64,000 nucleotides of DNA from Zingiber officinale (taxonomy: Eukaryota > Streptophyta > Magnoliopsida > Zingiberales > Zingiberaceae). The notes beneath the pieces are model-generated. The model searched no databases and was not told where the DNA came from. It saw only the letters and a program-made list of their open reading frames with translations. How positions within the stretch are numbered: the first letter of the stretch is position 1; every line of letters begins with the position of its first letter. The position numbers and the translations under genes are program-made. Where the stretch lies: contig NC_055999.1 in NCBI RefSeq assembly GCF_018446385.1, positions 80,057,859 to 80,121,858 on the forward strand, written 5' to 3'. Of the stretch, positions 1-10,821 are shown one piece after another.

Positions 1-253
1 CAACTTTTTCATTTTCCCATTTAAAAAAACTCCCAACGAAATCGTGAAATCTCAAAATCACAAAACCTCTTCATTGTCAAAACCACAAAACCCTAACTAA
101 TCCCTACGTTTCCTTCCGTCACGTGGTCTTCAGGCTGAAGGTCGTGCAACACCAGCTTCTTCACCTCCATCGACGTCTTCATCAGCTTCTTCACCTTCAT
201 CGACGCCTTCACCAGTTTCTTCACCTTCATCAGTGTCTTTGTTCTCCGACAAT
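1..253 (+). other. Possible 5' untranslated region with 30-bp tandem repeat
   Basis: No gene is seen here. A C/T-rich tract holds about three 30-bp units at 153-240, each a variant of 'agcttcttcacctccatcga' plus ten more bases. It lies just before a short exon-like ATG block, so it may be the leader of the Ulp1-type gene downstream. The start of the element or gene lies outside the window. Confidence 0.4.
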
Positions 254-2597
254 ATGAAAGTCCAATTCTTATCCTTCACTGGCTACTATGTTCATAATCC
301 AACTACAATGTCAAAGCATTCAACTTCATATCTTGAAAGGTAATAATTTTTTTATTATAATTTTTTTTTCCTTTGTGTTTTTAAAATTTTCATTTATTTT
401 AATACTCTCATTATAATAATTTAACTTTGTTTTACTTAGTTCATAACTTCGTTTTATGAATATTATCTCATCGAATTGTCTTACGCATTGCCATTCAGCT
501 ATTTCATCCAACTTTATTTATAAAACACATCAATTTAGTTGTTTAGATTTGTAAAATCATCTAATATATGCATAGTTCAGTTGTGATATATTATATGTAA
601 CTATGTTAATACTATCTAGATGAATTGCCTAAGACATAATCTAAATAGCATATTTAGTTTTATTCTATGTAAGATTTCCATTGCTACAATATAATAAGGA
701 TCTCTTAATCTAAATAGATTATATCATCTCTAATCTCATATATGTGTATAAACCTCATCGTGTTGTTTTACTTTGTTCATCAACTTAGTTTAGTTTATCT
801 CTAAATTTAATATTTTTTAGATTATATGTTATTTATTTTTTCCTTCGTTGTAATTCTCTAATTGTTCTATTGAGTAAATTTAGTTTAGCTTAGTTTAAAA
901 AAAGATATTTAATTGAATTTTACAAAAGCTTGATTGATTGTTGTTATATGATAGAAAATTAAAAGAATTACATCTAGTTCTGCAACTAAGATCCAATTAT
1001 CAACTACGGAGAAAAAGTTACATTGGATGAGTAAGTTGGGACATTTTATGAAATTTTGTTCTAAAACTTCCACAAAGGAAAAGGCAAGGGAAGGAAAGGG
1101 TCATTTAGGAGTTATTCTCCATAAAAAACACATGTATTATAGGAGTAACTCATTTGAGTCATTCCTCACCATACTAGCAATTTGACATCTTAGAAGATTA
1201 CTGATGAACATATTTGAGAATTAGGATATGGAAATAAAGATATTCAAATTCTCCAACGTGGTTATGTCTTTCACAACCAAAGATGTAGCATTATTGTTTG
1301 GAATCCCAAATAGAGGAAGACATGTCCAGATGGATTCCAATATTGCTTCTGGTACATTACTCAAAAGATTTTTTTGCAAGGAAAGAATTAAATCGATTTA
1401 GATTGAAAAAATCTATTAAGGGCATATTATCTCTCAGTGGATTCAGATACAAATGTTTTGCTATTTTATAAATTTTGTATTTTGTATTTTTTTTCTTCTA
1501 TTTTTTTTTTGCCTTTAGTATATATAAGCTACCTTTAAGGATTATCGATATTGTCGAGGACTTTAATAGTCTGGAAAGTTATAATTGGGTTAAGGCAATA
1601 TATATTTATATGGCTCCTCAACTCTCAATGTTTAGGGATGCTTTTGCATCAAAGACTTCTATCCTTATCCTCTCACTACCTTATATGAAGGGATTTACCA
1701 TCTACTTACAGTAAGTTTTGATTAGTTAGTTAATTTATTTCAAAAATATGTAATAGTATCTAATTGTTGAATTATTACACATGTTTGATTTCTTGAGCAT
1801 GTTTCTATTCAATTGGCAAGCAACATGGTAACACCGAGGATAAATAAGTGGTCGGCAGTTTACTTATTCTCATAGAAATAAAGTAAGGGCTAAGTTAGCA
1901 AAAGTTGTATCTACACAGGTAACCATTATGTGTATTTCCACCCATGTTAAATGCATGTTATATAGTTACATGTTTTTAATTAATTATGAAATATTATTAA
2001 TTTTGTAGATTATTGTTGATATTCTCCCTACCACTAGGAAAGTTCATTTACTTGAGACCCCCTCCTTATTGAATACGAGTCAATATCACAATCGGATTAG
2101 ACATCAACTGTACAATTTTATATAGACTCAGAGGAAAAAGCTGAATGTTCACATTGCATTGCAAAGTAAAAACAAATCCAAAAGCTTGCCTTTGAAAATG
2201 AAAGTTCAGTTAAAATTAACAAGAATTAGTTGTCATATTGGAAAGGGAAGGTTTTTCTTATCCAACTAGCCACCCTATAGAAAATCCTCATCCTAATCTT
2301 GTTTCAACTAATGTGATGAGGAGAGGATGTGAAAGAAGTCGTTATAACCTCAGGGTCACTCCTAAAAATATACCTAATTGGCTACTATTGGTTTCAAGTA
2401 GGAAGAGGATCAGGAGAGAAATAAAGGTGGATGAAGGGGGTAACTTGGAGATAAAGTCTAGGGTGGATGATTTTGATATGCAAGAAGAGAATAAAACTAT
2501 ATTATTCGCCGATGAAACTAATGAAGAAGAAGAGGCTCATAGAATAAAAGGAAGGGAGAAGGAAATTAACAAGTTGAACGCTATTAAACTAAGTTAA
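254..2597 (+). pseudogene. N-terminal part of plant-mobile-domain / DUF1985-like gene, decayed
   Basis: Exon-like blocks separated by A/T-rich introns. An ATG at 254 opens 29 codons that end exactly at a plausible donor (AAAG/GTAATA near 340). The block at 1228-1401 reads MEIKIFKFSNVVMSFTTKDV and goes on to a 'LLFGIPNRG' motif. The block at 1525-1714 contains 'SYNWVKAIYIYMAPQL'. A further block near 1800-1870 contains 'PRINKW'. The motif order 'ALLFGIP', 'YNWVKAIY', 'PRxxKW' is what I know from plant proteins with an aminotransferase-like mobile domain or DUF1985 fused to a Ulp1 peptidase, often carried by KAONASHI-type MULEs. The open block at 2238-2597 is charged and of no recognised family. 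Stops (for example 1399-1401) and missing junctions indicate a pseudogene, though introns could explain some of them. Confidence 0.6.
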
Positions 2598-2734
2598 CAT
2601 TTATGTAGTAATATTTAGGTTGGTTATTAATTGTATTTTCTTTAATTTGACTTTTCTTTTGTTAAATACATTGAGTTGGATTTATTTGCAGTATCACAAA
2701 GAAAAATTCAAATAACAAAAAAAATGAGAAAAAG

Positions 2735-3672
2735 ATGTAGCCTATTTGATAGAAGATGGCCTAGTTTTGAGTTTCTATAAGAGGAAGGCTACTACTCATT
2801 GACAATACATGTCTTCCTCACATGTGTATTAGGCAGCATATTTACCAATAGGGATGTAATTGATGCTTATATTTTATTACTCTTCAGGGAAGTGTCCTCG
2901 TTTGGTAGATCATATAAACAATCCATATATTGTTCGATCAAATTCATGGTAAATTTTTGACTTCATATTATAAATTTGTATATTTTTTTTGTGATATTAT
3001 TACACTAATTTACGATTATATATTGAATCTTGCAGTTATCATATGAATATATATAGGAAATAATTTTATATCAAATTATCAAAATCAATTCGGCTGATTA
3101 AGAAGTTAGGTATATATTTTTATACCTATAAATACTAATCGTGCACATTATCATTTAATGATTATGGACACCGATGCAAAAACATTCTATCGTTATAATT
3201 CATTGTCCTATAACTATAAATATGATCAACATTTTATAGAGTTGGTTAGTATTAATTATTAAATATTTATATTCTAGCATTATGATAGTTATTATATATT
3301 TTTATATTTTTTTATCTATCCAATGCTCACAGGTCTCTAGATTTAAAATGTTTCCCCATGATAAACTAAAGGAAATGCAAGATGGATTACAAGTTTATCA
3401 TCTTTTAGACGAATGAGCCTTTACTAAAGTCGATTATTCTCAACAAATATTATCATAAGTAAATTATTACATTATTAGTAAATTTATTGGTACTTTAACA
3501 TTATATTTTGTGATATTGTAGAAATGACTATGAATTCTTTGTTATGCAATATATCAAACATCTTTTGTATAATATGAATACGGAATTCACACAAAGAGAC
3601 ATTGATAAATTTAGAGTAAAGGTTGTGATATCCATCATTAAGGATAATTTCTGTAAATTCAAAATAGAATGA
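2735..3672 (+). pseudogene. Ulp1/SENP-like (C48) peptidase domain with lost catalytic residues
   Basis: C-terminal continuation of the preceding gene. Exon-like blocks: 2735-2950, with 'NRDVIDAYILLLF', the usual Ulp1 entry motif (near 2844-2880); 3143-3250, with 'HYHLMIMDTDAKTFYRYNSL'; about 3335-3420; and 3523-3672, after an acceptor-like TTGTAG, beginning 'NDYEFFVMQYIKHLL' and ending in TGA. In this family the triad is His, Asp (17 residues later, in Y-x-D-S) and Cys (in D-C-G). Here His is kept (CAT 3146-3148), the Asp position is Asn, and D-C-G reads D-Y-E, so Cys is Tyr. An active enzyme would cleave SUMO from target proteins; this copy should be inactive. It also has an in-frame stop near 2785. 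Confidence 0.65.
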
Positions 3673-3784
3673 ATCATCAATCTTGCTGTTGATGTGTTTT
3701 CGTATATTTTTATTTCTTGTATATCAAATGATGTTGTACATATGTTTGTTGTAAATTGATACTTCATCTACTTGAACAATGTGA
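3673..3784. other. 3' flank of the Ulp1-like gene, A/T-rich
   Basis: A/T-rich sequence with no coding signal, likely the 3' untranslated region. It contains 'ttgttgtaaattg', which recurs at about 30793, just beyond the large nested insertion. This fits the two positions being parts of the same low-complexity tract before insertion. Confidence 0.4.
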
Positions 3785-5174
3785 TGTCGTGTTATATTTG
3801 AGAGATATCTTAAGACAATCACCTTATGGAATGTACTATTTATTGGATAACTAGAAATTCACTATTTGAGTGCACATTCTCTATGTGTTTGATTGGATTT
3901 TAACTCATTTACCATGAATGTCCATAATACGATTCATATCATAAAAGAACTTGTGATTGGATCACGACTAGTGAGCATCTTTACATGTGTAATTATGAAT
4001 GTATTAAAATCTTTCCTAGTCGATGAATTGATGTGTTTGGACATCATTAATTCTGTGATACTAGCATGGTTATACTCCTTGGTCTAACCAAGGAGTTGTT
4101 TCTCACTGGCTGAAGACATTGAGATATCGAGTTAAACGTGGATGCTAGTTATGGTAACTAGTTCATTAAAGTGACCTGCTATAAGACTTCATATAATTCT
4201 CTACATATATGGATATGTTAATGAAGCTCTTACTGTAGCTTGAGTACAAGTTTCTTTCGACTTGAGGGGTTCAAGTCACCTTGGTCACGGAGGCTTATAC
4301 TTTGACATCTTAAATAAGCATATTCGAAGAGGTGTGGACCCGGGATGATTGAATATAAGCCAAAGTGCCTGAAGGTGTTTGAATAACCAATAAAGGATTC
4401 ACCACTCCTTACAAGTAAATGTATACCCTATAACTACTTGTTAGGATTGTTACTCAAAATATTTAGCCAAAGCATCACATGTTAAGAGTGTTGTACTCTT
4501 GGACACATATACGACTAACTTAAATCCGCAGGACAAGGAAGTATTATTTAGGCTAGGTGTGATATAGTCAACCTAATATAAACTAACACAAAAACTATGT
4601 CCTGAACTAAGTGGGTATAAGATAAGTGAAAGGAACGAGACACGACTTATTGTAGCTAATGAAGGGTTCAGAAGTGGTTTTGGAATCAACTATAATTTTT
4701 CAATTAATTGGGAATCATAATGTATTACTAGGTGTCACACATGATCATTCCATAATTAATGGTTAATTATGAACGACTAACATAATTGGGAACCCATAAG
4801 GTCACATGCACTATAAGTTTATCTTAAAAACTTAAAACGAGTTTAAGAATTGAATTATCAAATAGATAGAGAGACAGAGTTTGGTTGGACCAAATGAAAA
4901 GGATAAATATGGAAAAATATTTGTTAGAACAAAAGCGCAGATGAGTTATGACTACTGTAGGAGATATGGATTCATTATGATTTGATAATAGACCAAAAGG
5001 GATTTAGTTTAGTTATAAAACAACTTGGTTTAATAATAAACCAAAAGGGTTTGGTTTAATTATGAACCAAGATGGTTTAGTTTTAAACCAAACTTAATCT
5101 TAATGGTAATGGATTGGATTGACTTTGCTTATTCGGTTTGGGAGATGACTTGCTCCCCAAATCATGTAGAGGTG

Positions 5175-5180
5175 TATAAA
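5175..5180 (+). promoter_or_regulatory. TATA box of the solo LTR
   Basis: TATAAA within 'ggtgtataaataatcc'. About 35-60 bp downstream lies a purine-rich stretch followed by a C/T-rich leader, consistent with the start of transcription in an LTR. Promoter activity is inferred. Confidence 0.4.
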
Positions 5181-5348
5181 TAATCCTCTATGAGGAGAAG
5201 AGAGTAGTGATTTTATTTTTTGAGAGAAGACTCTAATATGATTAAGACTTCTTCTCATCCTCTTCTCCCTCTCCCTCTCTCTAGTTGCCCGCAGCCCAAG
5301 CTCTTGCCGCTCAAGAGTTACCACCGGCCATCTCTAGCCGCCGAATTT

Positions 5349-5458
5349 GGTGTCAATGAATTCGGTGCTGACGAATTTAGTGCCAATGACTTTGGTGCCA
5401 ACGAATTTAATGCCGACGATTTTGATGCCGACGAATTCAATGTCGATAATTTCGGTGT
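5349..5458 (+). repeat. 15-bp in-frame minisatellite (7 units)
   Basis: Seven consecutive 15-bp units of the form GGTGCCAACGAATTT, varying at a few positions. In one frame they encode repeats such as GANEF, GADEF and NADDF. The unit is a multiple of three, so the frame stays open. It lies inside the solo LTR, downstream of the TATA box. Confidence 0.9.
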
Positions 5459-5713
5459 CTCACAACCCACCAAATCGTGTTGTGAGAGTTATCTCAAATT
5501 TCTTCACCTTCACGCTGGGCTAGTATCGATCAAAGACGAACGACTTATGGCTTCGTGAAGCCGTCTCAATGACAACTCGGCGTGGATATGAGTAGAGGCA
5601 AACTACACTAGGTTTGCTAGTTGATGCCCTTTCCACTTAGCATCATCCATCAAGTATACCTAGAGTAAACGTTATTTTAGGAAATTTTATTTTATGATTA
5701 TGTCTTACTGTGT

Positions 5714-8008
5714 TGAAAAGACCCTTGACTTCCCTCACCTTCATGGAACCCATAACATAAATTGCAACATTTATGAATCAAATAATAACCCATCAACCAG
5801 TCAAATAGCATAACTCTAAACCATTGGAATGGAAAACTATAATAGAAATCCCACTAGATAAGAACCACCATTATTCGACATACATGGAAACATCATAACT
5901 CAAGAAATTTTAGATAAAGGAAAAATGGAAACACCAACACTCCATCCCATACATATCAAGGAAGGTCACAGAAACAAAAGTCTTTACGACACTCCTAAAG
6001 GTCCTCGGGCAGTGTGTCGTAGTACCATCTCGCCTCCTCGCCAGCTCCATATGCATGCCCTCCATAATATCCTAGGAGGCGTCTCCCTCACCTCCATCAT
6101 GTATATCATGAGTCTATAGACCCAACAAGAACATCCCGGTATAAAAAAATATGACATCCATAAAGAGAAAGGATCAGTAGCTAAAGCATGGAATGCAAAT
6201 TCGAATATGACATAAAGGAAAACACATGAAGCAGGAGTAATCTCCACCACTAGTAAAGATAAATATGTCACACATGTGGTAACCACCATTTAAGCCAGTC
6301 ATTCAGTCCATAATCATGATCCTAGAGGTACCTCCTAGGAGAATATGCAATCACATAGCCAAAGCCAACATTATCAGTTATTATCAGTCAAGTTTGGAAG
6401 GACCCTCCTTGAGCTCATCTCGGGGCACTCATCCCGTACTGTCACCACACCTGCACATATTCATCTATAACCATCCCTATGCAATGAATCATGGCCTACT
6501 CATATCTTGCTTTGCAAACACACATAAACAATACTTGAACAGGACCTTTCCATAAAAAGCATGACCTTATTCATTCCATAATCCCACACATCTTAAGAAA
6601 ATAAAAGGGAAACCTCTACATTAACCACAGAACATGCATACACATGGAGGAGCTGAAATTGAATCCAACACCTATACATACTTGCATTCAATTCCAAAAT
6701 CAACATGGCATTACCCTTTCACAGGAGAATAGGAACACCATACGAAGAAACCATCACAAAATCCACATTTATGTTCATGGAATCTGAGACCATCACAAGG
6801 AGCAAGAACCACCTCAAATTCACATTACTAGCAACTAGATCATTCACAAGAATCATGGCTAAATCGAAAGAAACCATGGACACCTTCGCATAATTCTCTA
6901 ATCAATCCACTCTATTCCGGAATTTCAAACCCACAGAGAAACTCGGAACCACCATGGAAACACTTTGAAATCTACCAAAACAATCCCAAAACTCACAGCT
7001 ATTCGAAGAGCTGAACAAGTTCGAGTTAAATCCACACAAAATCCACTAACTCACAGCCAATCGAAGTGTAGAACAAGTTCAAGTTAAATTTACACAAAAT
7101 CCACTACAAATCAGTGAAGCAGAATAATATCGAATTGAATCCACATTCCAAATCAAACCAGCATTACCGAAGCAATAGGATATAATGAAAACATCTCTGA
7201 TCAAGGCTAACACACCTACAATCTATCCTAAACCTATAGAATCACTAAGGAATTGTGGAGCATCATCCAGACCAACTAAAACTACCTAGAACTTAGTCCA
7301 GGCTCAAATCGTCAAGAAAGTCAAACCAAAAACAAATCCAATTCACGAACACCCAAAACCACTGTGGAAATCCGGAGCGATTCACAAGAATAACAAGAAC
7401 AGCATGAACAACAAGAACATCATAGAAACCTCAAATCGCAGCTCATCCGAGTAGACAGAACAACAAGAACATCACAGAAACCTTAAATCGTAGCTCATTT
7501 GAGTAGGCAATCATCATAAGCAAGCTTATCTACTCCTCCTAGCACTTAATCCTTACCTCCCTGATCTCCTACCCATATAATAGAGAGTACTTACCTTCCC
7601 TTCTTCGTTCTACCGACGAAAGCCCTCGCCCAGTCATTCCGTGCCACCGATGAGATGGCTAAAGACCACTGCGTCTGATCATGACGCCCTCAGAGGAAAT
7701 CGCCCACGTGAGGTGGAGTTTCATTGGGTTCTGGATACCGGTAGAGGGGAAATCAACGATTTTAGGGCTACAGTGAGAATCGGGCAGAAAATTCAGGATT
7801 TATATCTAGGTTAATTACTCTAACTTAGGATAATTAGATCTATCAACTCCTAACTTAATTGGTATTATTCTTAGGCTTCCCTCAATCTTAATTGCTTTAT
7901 CCCCTTAAAACACACATACAAGTTCATTTTAAATCCAAAAAAATCCTAAAAATTTGTAGAAAATTTCCTGTGAATTAATTTCTTATTTATCGCTCGTGGG
8001 ACCTTACA
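5714..8008 (-). repeat. 3' LTR of the outer gypsy element
   Basis: Near-identical along its length to 28364-30651, with small substitutions and short indels. On the minus strand it begins TGTAAGGTCCCACGAGC and ends GTCTTTTCA. Open frames inside are not conserved genes. Confidence 0.88.
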
Positions 8009-8009
8009 A

Positions 8010-8021
8010 TTCTCCCCTCCT
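8010..8021 (-). promoter_or_regulatory. Polypurine tract of the outer gypsy element
   Basis: On the minus strand the bases before the 3' LTR read AAGGAGGGGAGAAT, a purine run directly upstream of TGTAAGG. This is the expected priming site for plus-strand DNA synthesis. Confidence 0.75.
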
Positions 8022-8029
8022 TATAAAAA

Positions 8030-9843
8030 TTTTGTCCTCGAAATTTGACTTATCAAATAGTTCAGAGTAGTGGTTGTGCATATCCAGTTCAGTCTCCCAA
8101 GTAGCTTCCTCCATAAGCTGATTCCCCTATAGAACCTTCACCATTTTAATCTCCTTGTTCCTCATCTTCCACACTTGGAGATCAAGGATTTGTTTCGGCA
8201 CCTCCTCATAGGACAGATCCGGCGTTAACTGCACAGACTCATGACCAATCACATGAGAAGAGTTAGAAATGTACCTCCAAAGCATAGATATGTGAAACAC
8301 ATTATGAACTCCTGACATATTCAGAGGCAACGCAACTCGGTATGCTCTAGTTCCTATCCGATCTAAAATCTCAAAAGGCCCAATATACCTTGGGCTGAGC
8401 TTCTCCTTCTTTTCGAACCTCAGCACCCCCTTCATCAGTGACACCTTAAGAAATACATGGTCCCCCACTACAAACTCCAAATCTCTTCGACGTTGATTGA
8501 CATAACTCTTCTGGCGACTTTGCGCTGATTGCATCCTGTCCCGGATCTTAGCCACCAGATTCACTATGTGAGTCACCATGTCCGGACCCAAAACTGCCCT
8601 CTCACCTTCTTCGTCCCAATGCAATGGTGCCCTACACTATCTTCCATACAATGTTTCATACAGAGTCATACCTATAGTGGCTTGATAGCTATTATTGTAA
8701 GTAAACTCTACCAGTGGCAATTTTGACTCCCAGCTTCCCTTGAAATCTATCATATAGGCTCGCAGTATATCCTCCAGAATCGGAATCACCCATTCGGATT
8801 GACCATTAGTTTGCGGATGAAAAGCGATACTAAAAGTGAGCTTTGTAACTAATCCATGATGCAAACTTTCCTAAAAGTGAGCTTTGGATCTCTATCTGAC
8901 ACGATTCAAGCTGGAATTCCATGTACCGTATTATCTCTCGTATATATAGTTTTGCATATTACATTATAGTAAAGGTGGTTTTTACTGGCAGATAGTGTGC
9001 CAACTTTGTCAGTTGATCCGTAATAACCCATACAACATTTGATCCCTAGGTGAGGTTGGTAATCCCATCACAAAGTCCATAGCCACGTCTTCCCACTTCC
9101 AGGTGGGAATCGGAAGCGGCTCTAATAGTCCTGCTGGCCTCTGATGTTCAGCCTTCACATGCTGACAAGTAAGGCACTCGTGAACCACTTTGATTATGTC
9201 TCTTTTCATGCCTGACCACTAGTACAATAGTTGCATATCCTTATACATTTTTGTACTTCTTGGGTGGACAGAGCACGGAGTGATATGTGCCTCAATCAGG
9301 AGGTCCTCCCTGAGCGACCCACCTTTAGGCACCCAAATGCGGCCCCTGTATCACACAACCCCATCAACAGTCGAGTAGATAGCATGACCCCTTGCTTCAT
9401 CCCTGCATTTCCATTCCATTAACTATTGATCAGATGTTTGTTCTACTCGGATCCGATCTAGTAGGTTTGATCTAACAATTAGTGTTGACAAACTAATCTG
9501 CTCATTAGGTGTTAACACCTCCAATATCATCTGTTGGAATTCTGTTATCAATTGTTGCTAGTGGTTAATTGCGACAGCGTCGCGGACTTGCGACTCATAG
9601 CATCTGCCACCACATTAGCCTTACCAAGATGATAATTAATGTGACAGTCGTAGTCTTTCACCAACTCCAACATGGTCTCTGTCTCATATGTAATTCCTTT
9701 TGTGTGAAAATATATTTCAAGCTTTTATAGTCAGTGAAAATCTCACAACGCTCCCCATAAAGATAATGCCTCCAAATCTTTAGAGCAAAAACGACTGCCG
9801 CTAATTCTAGGTCATGTGTGGGATAGTTTTGCTCATGCACCTT
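8030..9843 (-). pseudogene. pol: gypsy pol, C-terminal half: RNase H, integrase, chromodomain-like
   Basis: On the minus strand: 9843-9600 gives RNase H ('[19 protein letters not shown]', '[15 protein letters not shown]'). 9209-9009 gives the integrase zinc-binding region ('CLTCQHVKAEHQRPAGLLE', 'WKWEDVAMDFVMGLP'). 9008-8637 gives the core, ending in 'FHPQTNGQSE' and 'LEDILRAY'. 8624-8030 gives the C-terminal region ('GDHVFLKVS', 'LSPRYIGPFEIL', 'HNVFHISMLWRY') and a chromodomain-like tail ('EEATWETE'). A TAG at 8127-8129 stands where relatives usually have Trp, just before that tail. Stops around 8870-9000 and frame changes destroy the core. The 5' edge is the insertion point of the tandem array; the rest of RNase H resumes at 25571. 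Confidence 0.85.
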
Positions 9844-9848
9844 CAACT

Positions 9849-10821
9849 TATAAATGCCCTAATATGATTTTGATGTGATCAATCAAGTCAGGTTAGGTCA
9901 TGTTGGTATTTAACCCCTGTGTCTAAGTGTGCAGGAACTTAGGAGCACAAAAAGTCGAGCGAAAGACGCAGCTAGCGAGAAGGACGACATGGAAGAGAGC
10001 CGACAGGCTCGGTGCATCGAAGGGACGAGGTACTGCAGAAACGTACGCGGGCGGACGAGAAGGAGGCATGCGACGTTTCCGAGGGACGAGAAGCCGGAGC
10101 GGAAGATTGCTCAAGAAGGTTGGAAGTTGGGTTTGAGTGAGCCATATTCGAGATGACCGAGATCATCCAAGTGAGCGGAGCTGGAGCGGAAGACCCGGAC
10201 CAATGCAAGAAGAGTCGAAGACGAAGACCAGGACCAAGGCAAGCGTAAATAGAGCGGAAGACCAGGACTGAAAAATCAACAAAAATTGATTTTTCTATTC
10301 GAGGTTCCCCGAGCTAGTCTGGGGCTCCTGACCTATCTGGGGTGCCCAGACCTAGTACAAGTGCCCGGACTATGAGCCCCCAGAGCAAAAAATTATTTGG
10401 AACACAACATGGCACATTTCATTGTGACAGAGATAAAAGTTTATCCCCTCCCAGGCACCTGGAATCCTTTCAGGCATCCTGACCAGGGCTATAAATACAG
10501 TCATGGTCCCAATGGTTCAGAACAACACTTGTAAACACTTTTAGTTTGTTCTATTATTTGTTTACGAGCCATCAATACTATAAGAGGCTTCTCTGCATGA
10601 AGGAGACCGTTTACTGATCTTTCAGCTTTCTTGGATTAACAACCTCCCCGGTTGTAACCAAGTAACTCCTTCATGCCTCTACTCTTAGTTTACTTCTTTT
10701 TCAGTCTGTTATTTTGTTTATCCAAGTGTTAGTTAAATTAAGTTGCAAAATTTTGAGTAAGGTTCATTTTATTTTGCAGGGCTATTTAACCCCCCTCTAG
10801 CTGGCTGCTAATGGTCCTACA
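9849..10821 (+). repeat. LTR1 of the tandem array
   Basis: Starts TATAAATGCCC, where other copies start TGTAAGTACCC (TG has become TA), and ends GGTCCTACA. TATAAATA at 10490-10497 marks the promoter. G/C-rich motifs of the 'ccgggcgcc' kind in U3 are typical of all five copies. Confidence 0.88.

Larger units (their letters stand above)
3790..5713 (+). mobile_element. Solo LTR (Copia-type), left part; interrupted by the outer gypsy element
   Basis: Begins TGTTATATTTGAG and, after removal of the inserted gypsy element, ends ...CTCCCCAACA at 30775, giving a TG...CA unit of about 2.05 kb. The flanking 5-mers are tgtcg (3785-3789) and tgttg (30776-30780), an imperfect target duplication with one mismatch. 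No protein-coding domain is present. A TATAAA at 5175-5180 followed by a C/T-rich leader resembles a U3/R promoter. I infer a solo LTR of Copia type. It could instead be part of another kind of repeat, because no internal region confirms it. Confidence 0.55.

Noticed and set aside
5984..6289. 101-codon minus-strand frame with hydrophobic segments
   Set aside because: It lies in the 3' LTR of the outer gypsy element, and the matching region of the other LTR (28739-28924) keeps only part of it.
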